35,002 bases of DNA from Pseudomonas sp. BGI-2 (GCF_004310295.1 NZ_SISB01000057.1:1-35002), one strand, 5' to 3'; positions 8,203-15,809 are shown, counted from the first letter of the stretch. Numbers and translations are program-made. The notes: generated by a model not told the origin, from the sequence alone.

Positions 8203-8250
8203 AGGGTAGGTCTGGGGGTTAAAAGCCGTCTACTGTCATAACTGACAGGT
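8203..8250 (-). promoter_or_regulatory. LuxR-type box and promoter of the 6522-8138 gene
   Basis: On the minus strand ACCTGTCAGTTATGACAGTA (8250 to 8231) fits the CT-N12-AG lux/las/rhl box and contains the inverted repeat CTGTCA-N4-TGACAG. Its last two bases begin a -35-like TAGACG (8232 to 8227). After 18 bp comes a -10-like TACCCT (8208 to 8203). This places the box as in class II LuxR-activated promoters, with a leader of about 60 nt. The other modular lipoprotein gene has the same arrangement. Confidence 0.65.
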
Positions 8251-8304
8251 GAATATTCGTCCAGTACTTCTTCAACTGTCTACAGCCAATGCTTAAACGC
8301 AAAA

Positions 8305-8372
8305 GATCGCAGCCTTCGGCAGCGTCTACAGGGTCATGTGTACGCCCGCAGGAACTGCCGAAGGCTGCGATC
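8305..8372. repeat. Second-family palindromic repeat, possible terminator of the cold-shock gene
   Basis: GATCGCAGCCTTCGGCAG (8305-8322) and CTGCCGAAGGCTGCGATC (8355-8372) are 18-nt perfect inverted arms. This motif is different from the other REPs in the window but recurs in fluorescent Pseudomonas genomes as I remember them. It lies 20 nt beyond the stop of the cold-shock gene. Confidence 0.8.
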
Positions 8373-8391
8373 ATTTGGTCTTACTTAAGGG

Positions 8392-8601
8392 TTACAGCCC
8401 CACCACATCCTCAGCCTGAAACCCCTTCTCGCCAGTCACCACCGCGTACTCGACCTGCTGACCTTCAGCCAGCGAACGATGCCCTTCGCCGCGAATCGCG
8501 CGGTAGTGCACGAACACGTCCACCCCGTCCTCGCGCTGAATAAAGCCATAACCCTTGGCGTCGTTGAACCACTTCACATTGCCGGTTTCACGTGTTGCCA
8601 T
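8392..8601 (-). CDS. Cold-shock domain protein, CspA family
   Basis: A 69-residue single-domain nucleic-acid chaperone that binds single-stranded RNA and DNA. RNP1 is KGYGFI (16-21) and RNP2 is VFVHY (29-33); the family ends in VTGEKGFQAEDVVGL. The usual phenylalanine and histidine contacts are mostly kept, with Tyr at positions 18 and 33. ATG 8601 gives the standard length and has AAAGGAG upstream; the longer open frame adds 41 residues with no family match. P. aeruginosa has a cold-shock gene next to the PA1160-like gene, so this gene is ancestral here and the flanking lipoprotein genes look inserted. A promoter is visible 100 nt upstream. Confidence 0.93.
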   Translation of the reverse strand: MATRETGNVKWFNDAKGYGFIQREDGVDVFVHYRAIRGEGHRSLAEGQQVEYAVVTGEKGFQAEDVVGL

Positions 8602-8706
8602 CTGTTCATACTCCTTTCTTATTATTGATCGGGCTTTTCGCAGGAAAGCCTCGGGAACATTGCTTGCACTGATAGGTGCCACTGTCTGGCCAGTGCGGGC
8701 TCGCCG

Positions 8707-8734
8707 AGTATATGACAGGCTCAAAAACTCTCAA
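8707..8734 (-). promoter_or_regulatory. Sigma-70 promoter with long leader for the cold-shock gene
   Basis: On the minus strand TTGAGA (8734 to 8729), 16 bp, then TATACT (8712 to 8707) is a good housekeeping promoter. Transcription would start near 8700, giving a leader of about 100 nt, as in cspA-type genes whose leader folds with temperature. Further upstream, 8774-8785 is a perfect 12-bp palindrome TTCCATATGGAA. Confidence 0.65.
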
Positions 8735-8796
8735 CAGGAGTTTACTTCGCCGCGTTTCGGCAAACCCAGCCTATTCCATATGGAACCGATCTCCAT

Positions 8797-10635
8797 CTAG
8801 ATCCCTTGATCTGCGGCGAAGTAACTAAAAACGCCCCCTGTTGTGGCGTTGGGAGTGACCCGAATCACAGGAACGCGTCGGCCTGTCATTTTGAGAAAGT
8901 CACGCTGAATGTTCTTCGCCCCCTCGACGCCCACCGCCCGACTGGCGCTGCTGAAGTAGATGAAAGCCTTGATCGGCAGGTTCGAAGTGTCCTGGGGCCA
9001 GATCTTGATCACTACCTCGTTCTGCTGCCACGCCGTCAGCTCACCTGCCGGATTTTCTCGCGCGATCAGACTGAGTGCGAATGACGCCTGATCTGGAGCG
9101 AAACCGCATTGATGGGTATAACGATTTGTGCTGCTCGCCGGATGCTGCTGAAAGTGTGCGCGCCAGGCCGCCAGTGTATTGATGCCCTGCGCGGAACATG
9201 GGCCGCTGTTGCCCGGGAAATCAGCCGACGCACCGCAGCCGGCGGCGCTGCGATTCAACGTGTTTCCGTCATATGGAAATGAACACAACACCTGAAGCGG
9301 ATAGCCGCCGTTGGCCGTAAAGAATTGACCCGGTTCGAGCACAAAGCCTTGAGTACGACTGCCCTGTAGCCTATTCATACCAATGCCGACTTTCATATAG
9401 CTGAACGAGACCCCGCCCGACTTGACTGCATAGGGGCTTGGATTCCACGCACGAAAAGCAGGCGAATCATCCACCGTGCGAATCAGTACGCCACTGCATT
9501 CATAGGCAGCTTTATTGCCCGGACAGGTATTGCTGGTGTTGGAGTATTGCGCGTTGAGCTCGCTTGCAACACGCACCCCATCGTTTGGTACCGTTGAACC
9601 AACGACCTTGATAGACAATGGCGCAGACGTAATCAGACTGCCCACACCGCCTGCTTTATAGGTGTAGGTCAGCGTCACCGTACGGTTGAGGTTCTCGGCA
9701 ATCCACGCCTTGGGCAAGTAAAACGTGAGTATGCCGGCCGCACGCACGGTCTGGATCGGTGCATCCCGCAATGCCACGCCAGTCAAGCGTATCCCGACAG
9801 TATCCCCGAGGCCCATCCTCGGGTAACTCACTTGCACACTGGCTTCAGCACCGAGGGTGTCGGCGTTCAGCTCGCCCGTCGGCGCTTCGAGCACCTTGAA
9901 TATCGAAGACCCTGTTGATGCGACTACGGTAAACGCAACGTTGTCTCCCCAGACAGAAGTCTTTGCGTTGAGCGTCTGGCGCGCCCCTATTGAATACGCC
10001 CCGAAGGGCAATTCCAGAGCACTATGGGCTTCCCAATGACCACGAGCATCAGCCGTCGTGCGGACCAGGGTTATATTGGCGTAATGAGTCTTTACTACTT
10101 GCACCGTGGCCCCTGGGATCCCTTTACCAGACAGCAATGGATAACGTCCGCTCTCACTGCCCTTTGGCGGATTCTCAATGACAGGGGCATCAGGTGTTTC
10201 AACGACAGTAAATGCACGGTTCAGACCCCAGTCCGATGTTTTGCCATCAAGGGTCTGTCGGCCGCCGATCGAATAAGGGCCTGGGGCCAGTTCCAACGCA
10301 CTGCGAGCAGCCCACCGGCCATTCGCATCAACCGTCGTGCGGACCAGGACTCTATTGGCATAGTGGGTCTGTACTATTTGTACCGTCGCTCCCGGGATCC
10401 CTGTACCGGAAAGCAATGGATAGAGACCGCTCAAGCTGTGATCCACCGGCGTCGCGATGAGTGGAGCATCCGGTGTCGATGACTGCGAAGCCGATAAGCC
10501 GCTGGAAAGCGCCCCATCGACCTGCGCAATTGCCAGCGCCGACACACCATCACCAGGCTTTGCGACTCCGTCACGGGGAGAGCTTCCACAACCCGCCAGG
10601 GCAATGAACAGCAAAAAGCTCAACATGTGATTCAC
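8797..10635 (-). CDS. Modular lipoprotein with three Ig-like modules and a halovibrin-like C-terminal domain
   Basis: A 612-residue paralogue of the 6522-8138 product. Lipobox ALAGC (C16) is followed by a Ser-rich linker. Two 93-residue Ig-like repeats (about 57-149 and 150-242) each contain YPLLSG.GIPGATVQ and THYAN..LVRTT. Next come one FKVLEAPTGELNADTLGAEA module (about 244-345) and the C-terminal domain (about 350-612, RVASELNAQYSNTSNTC...WPQDTSNLPIKAFIYF). All six C-terminal cysteines are shared with the paralogue. The start is GTG 10635, supported by AAGGAG 7 nt upstream; the ATG three codons later is 16 nt away. The Ig repeats suggest adhesion or a stalk presenting the C-terminal domain outside the cell. 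Enzymatic activity is unproven. It sits where two conserved gene blocks meet and has its own LuxR-type box. Confidence 0.75.
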   Translation of the reverse strand: MNHMLSFLLFIALAGCGSSPRDGVAKPGDGVSALAIAQVDGALSSGLSASQSSTPDAPLIATPVDHSLSGLYPLLSGTGIPGATVQIVQTHYANRVLVRTTVDANGRWAARSALELAPGPYSIGGRQTLDGKTSDWGLNRAFTVVETPDAPVIENPPKGSESGRYPLLSGKGIPGATVQVVKTHYANITLVRTTADARGHWEAHSALELPFGAYSIGARQTLNAKTSVWGDNVAFTVVASTGSSIFKVLEAPTGELNADTLGAEASVQVSYPRMGLGDTVGIRLTGVALRDAPIQTVRAAGILTFYLPKAWIAENLNRTVTLTYTYKAGGVGSLITSAPLSIKVVGSTVPNDGVRVASELNAQYSNTSNTCPGNKAAYECSGVLIRTVDDSPAFRAWNPSPYAVKSGGVSFSYMKVGIGMNRLQGSRTQGFVLEPGQFFTANGGYPLQVLCSFPYDGNTLNRSAAGCGASADFPGNSGPCSAQGINTLAAWRAHFQQHPASSTNRYTHQCGFAPDQASFALSLIARENPAGELTAWQQNEVVIKIWPQDTSNLPIKAFIYFSSASRAVGVEGAKNIQRDFLKMTGRRVPVIRVTPNATTGGVFSYFAADQGI

Positions 10636-10692
10636 CGTTATTCTCCTTCCATGGGTTCACTCTCGCGGTGCTAAAGCCCGGCGCTGAAGGTG

Positions 10693-10740
10693 AATGTAGG
10701 GCAGAGAAAAATCCGACGTCTACTGTCATATCTGACAGGT
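10693..10740 (-). promoter_or_regulatory. LuxR-type box and promoter of the 8797-10635 gene
   Basis: On the minus strand ACCTGTCAGATATGACAGTA (10740 to 10721) differs by one base from the box before the paralogue and is very close to las/rhl boxes (ACCTGNCAGATNTGNCAG). It overlaps TAGACG (10722 to 10717). After 18 bp comes TACATT (10698 to 10693). The leader is about 50 nt. The box also lies about 150 bp before plsB on the other strand, but no plsB promoter fits next to it. Confidence 0.7.
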
Positions 10741-10809
10741 GGAATTACGTACAGCTCTCAGCCGTTCAATTCCGAACGAAAAAGACAATGCCGTTTTAGC
10801 CGCTTTTTT

Positions 10810-10868
10810 GCCGATTTTCGGCGAATCCGGCACACTACCGACCGCCCGAGCAAACGCTCGGTTTTATT
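10810..10868 (+). promoter_or_regulatory. Terminator-like hairpins in the plsB leader
   Basis: GCCGA-TTT-TCGGC (10810-10822) is followed by CCGAGC-AAAC-GCTCGG (10846-10861) and TTTTATT, an intrinsic-terminator shape ending about 20 nt before the plsB ATG. No plus-strand gene precedes it for nearly 4.4 kb, so it may attenuate plsB rather than end an upstream transcript. Confidence 0.5.
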
Positions 10869-10886
10869 CACTCATGCAGATGCCGT

Positions 10887-13373
10887 ATGACCCGTTCCCC
10901 GTTCCGCCGTCTTGTGTTTGGCACCCTGCGCCGACTGCTCTATCTCTGGGTTCGCTCGGAGACGATCAACCAGTCGTCGTTCACCCTCAACCTCGACCGC
11001 AGTCGTCCGGTGTTCTACGTCCTGCAAAATCCTTCGCTGACTGACCTCGCCGTGGTCGACACCGAATGCAGCAAGGCCGGCCTGCCCCGTCCGGTGCTGC
11101 CAGTGTCGGTGGGCAACCTGGTGGAACCGGCCGCGTTTTTCTACCTGACGCCGGAGCCCGACTGGCTCGGCCGTCAGGACAAACGCGGCGCACCGCCAAC
11201 CCTGACCCGTCTGGTCAGTGCCCTGAGCCAGAACGCCGCAGAAGACGCGCAGATCATTCCGGTCAGCGTGTTCTGGGGCCAGTCGCCTGACAGCGAATCA
11301 AGCCCGTGGAAATTGCTCTTCGCCGACAGCTGGGCCGTGACCGGGCGCCTGCGCCGGTTGCTGAGCATCATCGTGCTGGGGCGCAAGACCCGGGTGCAGT
11401 TCTCGGCGCCGATTCACTTGCGCGAGCTGATCGACCACGACAAAGGCCACGAGCGCACCGTGCGCATGGCCCAGCGGATCCTGCGCGTGCACTTCCGCAA
11501 CCTCAAGGCTGCGGTGATCGGCCCGGACATTTCGCACCGTCGCAACCTGGTCAAAGGCCTGCTCAACCAGCCGCTGGTCAAGCAAGCGATCCTCGACGAA
11601 GCCGAGCGCGAAAACATCTCCCCGGAGAAAGCCAAGGCCCAGGCCCTGCGCTACGGCAACGAGATCGCCTCGGACTACACCTACACCGCGATCCGCTTTA
11701 TGGAAGTGGTGCTGAGCTGGTTCTGGAACAAGATCTACGACGGCATCAAGGTCAACAACATCGAAGGCGTGCAGAAGGTCGCCCCGGGCTACGAAGTGAT
11801 CTATGTGCCGTGCCACCGCAGCCATATCGACTACCTGCTGCTGTCCTACCTACTGTTTCGCAACGGCCTGACCCCGCCGCACATTGCCGCCGGGATCAAC
11901 CTCAACATGCCGGGCATCGGCGGCCTGCTACGTCGCGGCGGTGCGTTCTTCATGCGCCGTACTTTCAAGGGCAACCCGCTGTACACCTCGGTGTTCAACG
12001 AATACCTGCACACCCTGTTCACCAAAGGTTTCCCGGTCGAGTACTTCGTCGAGGGCGGCCGCTCGCGCACTGGGCGCATGCTGCAACCGAAAACCGGGAT
12101 GCTGGCGATTACCCTGCGCAGCTTCCTGCGTTCGTCGCGCATGCCTATCGTGTTCATTCCGGTGTACATCGGTTATGAGCGTGTACTGGAAGGCCGGACT
12201 TACCTCGGCGAACTGCGCGGCGCGAGCAAGAAGAAAGAATCGATCTTCGACATTTTCAACGTCATCGGCGCGCTCAAACAGCGTTTTGGCCAGGTGGCGG
12301 TGAACTTCGGCGAGCCGATCAAACTCGCGGAGTTCCTCGACAACGAACAGCCCGACTGGCGTAAACAGGAACTCGGTCCGCAGTTCAAACCGGCCTGGCT
12401 CAACGAAACAACCAACCGTTTGGGCGAGAAAGTCGCGCAGCATCTGAACGAAGCGGCGGCGATCAACCCGGTCAACCTGGTGGCCCTGGCGCTACTGTCC
12501 ACCACCCGCCTGGCGCTGGACGATCGCGCCATGGCGCGGGTGCTTGATTTGTATCTGGCGCTGTTGCGCAAGGTGCCGTACTCGACGCACACCACGCTGC
12601 CGGAAGGTGACGGTCGAGCGCTGATCGAGCATGTGAAGGACATGGACTTGCTGTCCGAGCAGAGCGATGCCCTGGGCAAGATTCTGTACCTGGACGAGCA
12701 GAACGCTGTCCTGATGACCTACTACCGCAACAACGTGCTGCACATCTTCGCCCTGCCCGCTTTGCTCGCGAGTTTCTTCCAAAGTGCCTCGCGCATGAGC
12801 CGCGAACAGATCCAGCGCTACACCCGGGCGCTGTATCCGTACCTGCAATCAGAACTGTTCATTCGCTGGACGCTGGACGAGCTGGATGGCGTGATCGATC
12901 AATGGCTCGAAGCGTTCGTCGAGCAAGGTCTGCTGCGTTTCGAGAACGACGTCTACCTGCGCCCGGCGCCAAGCTCGCGGCATTTCGTGTTGCTGACCTT
13001 GCTGTCGAAGAGCATCGCCCAAACGCTGCAACGCTTCTACATGACTGTGTCCCTGCTGCTCAACAGCGGCCAGAACAGCATCAGCGCCGAAGAACTGGAA
13101 GACCTGTGCACCGTCATGGCCCAGCGCCTGTCGATCCTGCACGGGCTGAATGCCCCGGAGTTCTTCGACAAGAGTCTGTTCCGGCACTTCATTCAAACCC
13201 TGCTGGATCTCGACGTGCTCAAGCGCGACGAGGCCGGCAAGCTGAGTTACCACGAACTGCTGGGTGAGCTGGCGGAAGGTGCGGCCAAACGGGTGTTGCC
13301 GGCGGAGATTCGGTTGTCGATCCGTCAGGTAGCGTTGCATCGAAGTGAAGATGCGGCGGATCAGGCTAGTTGA
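10887..13373 (+). CDS. plsB: Glycerol-3-phosphate 1-O-acyltransferase PlsB
   Basis: An 828-residue inner-membrane-associated enzyme that acylates sn-glycerol-3-phosphate at position 1 from acyl-CoA or acyl-ACP, the first step of phospholipid synthesis. The HX4D catalytic motif is HRSHID (H310 to D315). FVEGGRSRTGRMLQPKTGML is the substrate-binding block, and PIVFIPVYIGYER is the third conserved block. Length is close to E. coli PlsB (about 807). ATG 10887 starts MTRSPFRR, a basic amphipathic beginning usual for the family. No strong ribosome-binding site is visible; ATGCAGATGCCGT lies just upstream after a terminator-like hairpin. It begins the block that is collinear with P. aeruginosa PA3673 onward. 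Confidence 0.95.
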   Translation: MTRSPFRRLVFGTLRRLLYLWVRSETINQSSFTLNLDRSRPVFYVLQNPSLTDLAVVDTECSKAGLPRPVLPVSVGNLVEPAAFFYLTPEPDWLGRQDKRGAPPTLTRLVSALSQNAAEDAQIIPVSVFWGQSPDSESSPWKLLFADSWAVTGRLRRLLSIIVLGRKTRVQFSAPIHLRELIDHDKGHERTVRMAQRILRVHFRNLKAAVIGPDISHRRNLVKGLLNQPLVKQAILDEAERENISPEKAKAQALRYGNEIASDYTYTAIRFMEVVLSWFWNKIYDGIKVNNIEGVQKVAPGYEVIYVPCHRSHIDYLLLSYLLFRNGLTPPHIAAGINLNMPGIGGLLRRGGAFFMRRTFKGNPLYTSVFNEYLHTLFTKGFPVEYFVEGGRSRTGRMLQPKTGMLAITLRSFLRSSRMPIVFIPVYIGYERVLEGRTYLGELRGASKKKESIFDIFNVIGALKQRFGQVAVNFGEPIKLAEFLDNEQPDWRKQELGPQFKPAWLNETTNRLGEKVAQHLNEAAAINPVNLVALALLSTTRLALDDRAMARVLDLYLALLRKVPYSTHTTLPEGDGRALIEHVKDMDLLSEQSDALGKILYLDEQNAVLMTYYRNNVLHIFALPALLASFFQSASRMSREQIQRYTRALYPYLQSELFIRWTLDELDGVIDQWLEAFVEQGLLRFENDVYLRPAPSSRHFVLLTLLSKSIAQTLQRFYMTVSLLLNSGQNSISAEELEDLCTVMAQRLSILHGLNAPEFFDKSLFRHFIQTLLDLDVLKRDEAGKLSYHELLGELAEGAAKRVLPAEIRLSIRQVALHRSEDAADQAS

Positions 13374-13399
13374 AGTAGCCCGTAACTTTCTGACAATGT

Positions 13400-13425
13400 C
13401 TATAGGAACAAGGATGTTCTTATAG
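13400..13425. promoter_or_regulatory. Imperfect palindrome between plsB and the YbaY-like genes
   Basis: CTATAGGAACA (13400-13410), AGGA, then TGTTCTTATAG (13415-13425) is an 11-bp inverted repeat with one mismatch. It is AT-rich and has no T-tract, which suits an operator better than a terminator. It lies 54 nt before the next gene. Confidence 0.35.
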
Positions 13426-13478
13426 TCTGCCAGTTATGGATTAATAGGGTCCCATTTAATCCAGATACGGATATCGCA

Positions 13479-14081
13479 ATGAACCCATTGGAAGACACCA
13501 GCCAATACGTCACCCTCACTTTTAGTTTGCCTGAAGACTTTTTGCCCCCAAGTGATGGTGAGGGTGAAACCTATATAAGCGTTAAAACTGCCAATACTTC
13601 TTCCCCCGTGAACGTAGCGCAATTCCGTGAACCGACACTGCGTAGTGGGCACTGGAACTTTTCATTTGCGCACAACTATTCCGATGTCAGCGTCAAATAC
13701 CTCGTGACGATCAACATGACCCATAACGGAGTTCCCCTGTTGATTGACCTGGACTACTTTGTAATTGTCCACCGTGTGCCGCACCGACAGACCCTGCATC
13801 TCAGCCCGATCGGCCGTCTCTATATCCAGGCGCAAGCGCCTCGATCAGTCGAACCCCAGCACGCCGTCACCGTTGCCGCCCACGAGCACGACGACACACG
13901 TGCACTCGTGACTCAGATATATATCAGCGAACAAACGGCGGAGGCATTTTATCTGGAATACGATCCTGCCACTGTCGTTCCCGGCAAGCGCTATACCCTG
14001 ACTGCCACCGAAAACGAATATCTGAATTCAATAGCGATCTATCCGGGATCCGTTGTATTGAAGCCCTTCAGCACGACGTGA
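13479..14081 (+). CDS. Protein with two degenerate YbaY-like domains, no signal peptide
   Basis: A 200-residue protein. Its second half (LYIQAQAP...FYLEYDPATVVPGKRYTLTATEN) lines up with the YbaY/YscW-type beta-sandwich of the lipoprotein at 14678 (FHLRYDPAQIKPGHRYSVSARIE). The first half (FSFAHNYSDVSVKYLVTINMTHNG) looks like a more degenerate copy. No signal peptide, lipobox or membrane helix is present, so it appears cytosolic, unlike typical YbaY lipoproteins. The ribosome-binding site is poor (CGGA about 8 nt upstream). Base composition looks lower in GC than plsB. Function is unknown; it may be a decaying or specialised duplicate. Confidence 0.65.
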   Translation: MNPLEDTSQYVTLTFSLPEDFLPPSDGEGETYISVKTANTSSPVNVAQFREPTLRSGHWNFSFAHNYSDVSVKYLVTINMTHNGVPLLIDLDYFVIVHRVPHRQTLHLSPIGRLYIQAQAPRSVEPQHAVTVAAHEHDDTRALVTQIYISEQTAEAFYLEYDPATVVPGKRYTLTATENEYLNSIAIYPGSVVLKPFSTT

Positions 14082-14234
14082 AAGAAGCGCGACAAGTTTA
14101 CCTTCGTTGCTCGTTATCTATCTTGCTGCCTATTCGCTCAGCAAGTCGGGAAATGCCCTACATCGTGTTCGTTGCTCTCGGCTATATGCTGACGACTCGT
14201 CATTCCCGACGGTTCTTTTGATAAGGAAATCAAA

Positions 14235-14600
14235 GTGAGCAACGATTACGAAAAGAGCATCAGTGGCACCGTGCACTATCTGCTCAGAATTGAGTTACCA
14301 ACCAATTCGACACTTCACGTCAATCTGCTGGACATCACTTCCGCAGACGCACCTGCCAAAGAGCTCGCCCAGCAAGTCATTCCTCACGCAGAAACAACCG
14401 GGTTGGACTTTAACTTGCTGTACCAGATGGGCGATGTGCTGCCTGGCCACCGATATGTAATCCGTGCACGGATCGAAACCATCGAACAAGTGATCTTCGC
14501 GACCACTAAAGATCACGCAGTGGAGTTGGGTGTCGATCACCTGCGCCCTGAGGACGTTATTGTCCGCAACGTTCGTACCAAACCAGACAGTAACTTCTAA
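14235..14600 (+). CDS. YbaY-like domain protein without signal peptide
   Basis: A 121-residue single-domain relative of the next gene: GTVHYLLRIELPTNSTLHVNLLDITSADAPAKELAQQ matches GGVFYLQRIALPPSATLSVSLLDVSLADAPAVVLDEQ, and VLPGHRYVIRARIE matches IKPGHRYSVSARIE. It lacks the lipoprotein leader. The start is GTG 14235, with AAGGA 7 nt upstream. The 153-nt gap before it holds an interrupted inverted repeat, GTCGGGAAATG (14145-14155) and CATTCCCGAC (14201-14210). With no export signal, a cytosolic role or secretion by another route is possible. Function is unknown. Confidence 0.7.
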   Translation: MSNDYEKSISGTVHYLLRIELPTNSTLHVNLLDITSADAPAKELAQQVIPHAETTGLDFNLLYQMGDVLPGHRYVIRARIETIEQVIFATTKDHAVELGVDHLRPEDVIVRNVRTKPDSNF

Positions 14601-14677
14601 GCCCTCAGCTGAAAAAAATCCGTTAAATTGTCGTTGGCGCCGGTCTTCTTCGGGCGCCAAGGACAGGGATTCAATTC

Positions 14678-15076
14678 ATGAAAAAACTTTCGCTTCTGGG
14701 ACTGGCTGCTTTGCTCAGTGCCTGCCAAACCACGCAACCTGCCGCAAAAACCAGCCTCGACGGTGGAGTCTTCTACCTGCAACGCATCGCCCTGCCGCCG
14801 AGCGCCACCTTGAGCGTCAGCCTGCTGGACGTGTCCCTCGCCGACGCGCCCGCCGTTGTCCTCGACGAACAGAAAGGCCCGGTCAAAGGCCAGGTGCCGC
14901 TGCCGTTTCATCTGAGGTACGATCCGGCCCAGATCAAACCCGGCCATCGCTATTCCGTCAGTGCGCGCATCGAAGTCGACGGCAAACTGATGTTCATCAC
15001 CACCGAACACCACGCCGTACAGCTTGATGGCCGCGATCCGCAGCCACTGAAAATCCGCGTCGACGCCGTCCGCTAA
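14678..15076 (+). CDS. YbaY family lipoprotein
   Basis: A 132-residue lipoprotein with leader MKKLSLLGLAALLSAC (C16) and one YbaY (PF09619-type) beta-sandwich: GGVFYLQRIALPPSATLSV...LPFHLRYDPAQIKPGHRYSVSARI. Ser at +2 is absent (Gln follows Cys), which leaves outer-membrane sorting open. AAGGACAGGG precedes the ATG. A hairpin, TTGGCGCC (14634-14641) with GGCGCCAA (14653-14660), lies in its leader. I take it to be the ancestral member of the three-gene series because YbaY proteins are usually lipoproteins and a similar small gene sits near plsB in P. aeruginosa. Confidence 0.85.
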   Translation: MKKLSLLGLAALLSACQTTQPAAKTSLDGGVFYLQRIALPPSATLSVSLLDVSLADAPAVVLDEQKGPVKGQVPLPFHLRYDPAQIKPGHRYSVSARIEVDGKLMFITTEHHAVQLDGRDPQPLKIRVDAVR

Positions 15077-15103
15077 ACCCCTCTTTCGTACAAGGAAGCT
15101 GCC

Positions 15104-15793
15104 ATGTTCCGCCCTACACTTCGCTTCGCCGGCCTCTGCGCAGGCTTGATGATCTCCGCCAGCGCGATGGCACTATCGCTCAGCGACCTGTCGCAAAAGG
15201 ACGCCACCGGCGGCCTCAAGGATGCCCTGACCCAGGGCGCGCAACTGGCCGTCAAACAACTCGGCACGCCGGGCGGTTTCAGCAACAACCCGGACGTGAA
15301 AATCGAACTGCCGGGCAAGCTGGGCAAAGTCGCCAGCAAAATGAAACAGTTCGGCATGGGTGATCAGGTTACTCAGCTGGAAACCAGCATGAACAAAGCG
15401 GCCGAAACCGCTGTGACCCAGGCCCAGCCAATCCTGGTGGACGCCGTCAAGAAGATGAGCGTCGAGGACGCCAAACGGATTCTCAGCGGCGGCAATGACT
15501 CGGCCACCCAATACCTGAGCAAAACCAGCCGCGAACAGATTCGCCTCAAATTCTTGCCGATCGTGAAACAAGCCACCGACCAGGTCGGCCTGGCCAAGCA
15601 ATACAACACGTTCGCCGGCCAGGCAGCGACCATGGGTGTGCTGGATACCAAGAACGCCAACATCGAAAGCTACGTCACCGAGCAGGCGCTGAATGGTTTG
15701 TTCGAGATGATCGGCAAACAGGAAGAAACCATCCGCCAGAACCCTGCGGCGGCGGCAACGAGTTTGGCGAAGAAAGTTTTCGGTACGCTCTAA
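15104..15793 (+). CDS. DUF4197 family exported protein
   Basis: A 229-residue protein with signal peptide MFRPTLRFAGLCAGLMISASAMA (cleavage near residue 23) and the DUF4197 pattern: LSDLSQKDATGGLKDALTQGAQ, FGMGDQVTQLETSMNKAAE, YLSKTSREQIRLKFLPIVKQA and a helical tail. It is mostly alpha-helical and presumably periplasmic; no biochemical function is known to me for the family. AAGGAA lies 8 nt before the ATG. The 27-nt gap after the YbaY lipoprotein suggests co-transcription. Confidence 0.88.
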   Translation: MFRPTLRFAGLCAGLMISASAMALSLSDLSQKDATGGLKDALTQGAQLAVKQLGTPGGFSNNPDVKIELPGKLGKVASKMKQFGMGDQVTQLETSMNKAAETAVTQAQPILVDAVKKMSVEDAKRILSGGNDSATQYLSKTSREQIRLKFLPIVKQATDQVGLAKQYNTFAGQAATMGVLDTKNANIESYVTEQALNGLFEMIGKQEETIRQNPAAAATSLAKKVFGTL

Positions 15794-15809
15794 GCCTTAA
15801 CACCGATCC

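Noticed and set aside
10721..10740. LuxR-type box as an activator site for plsB
   Set aside because: The box has no matching -35/-10 pair in the plsB direction. The promoter geometry fits only the minus-strand lipoprotein gene.
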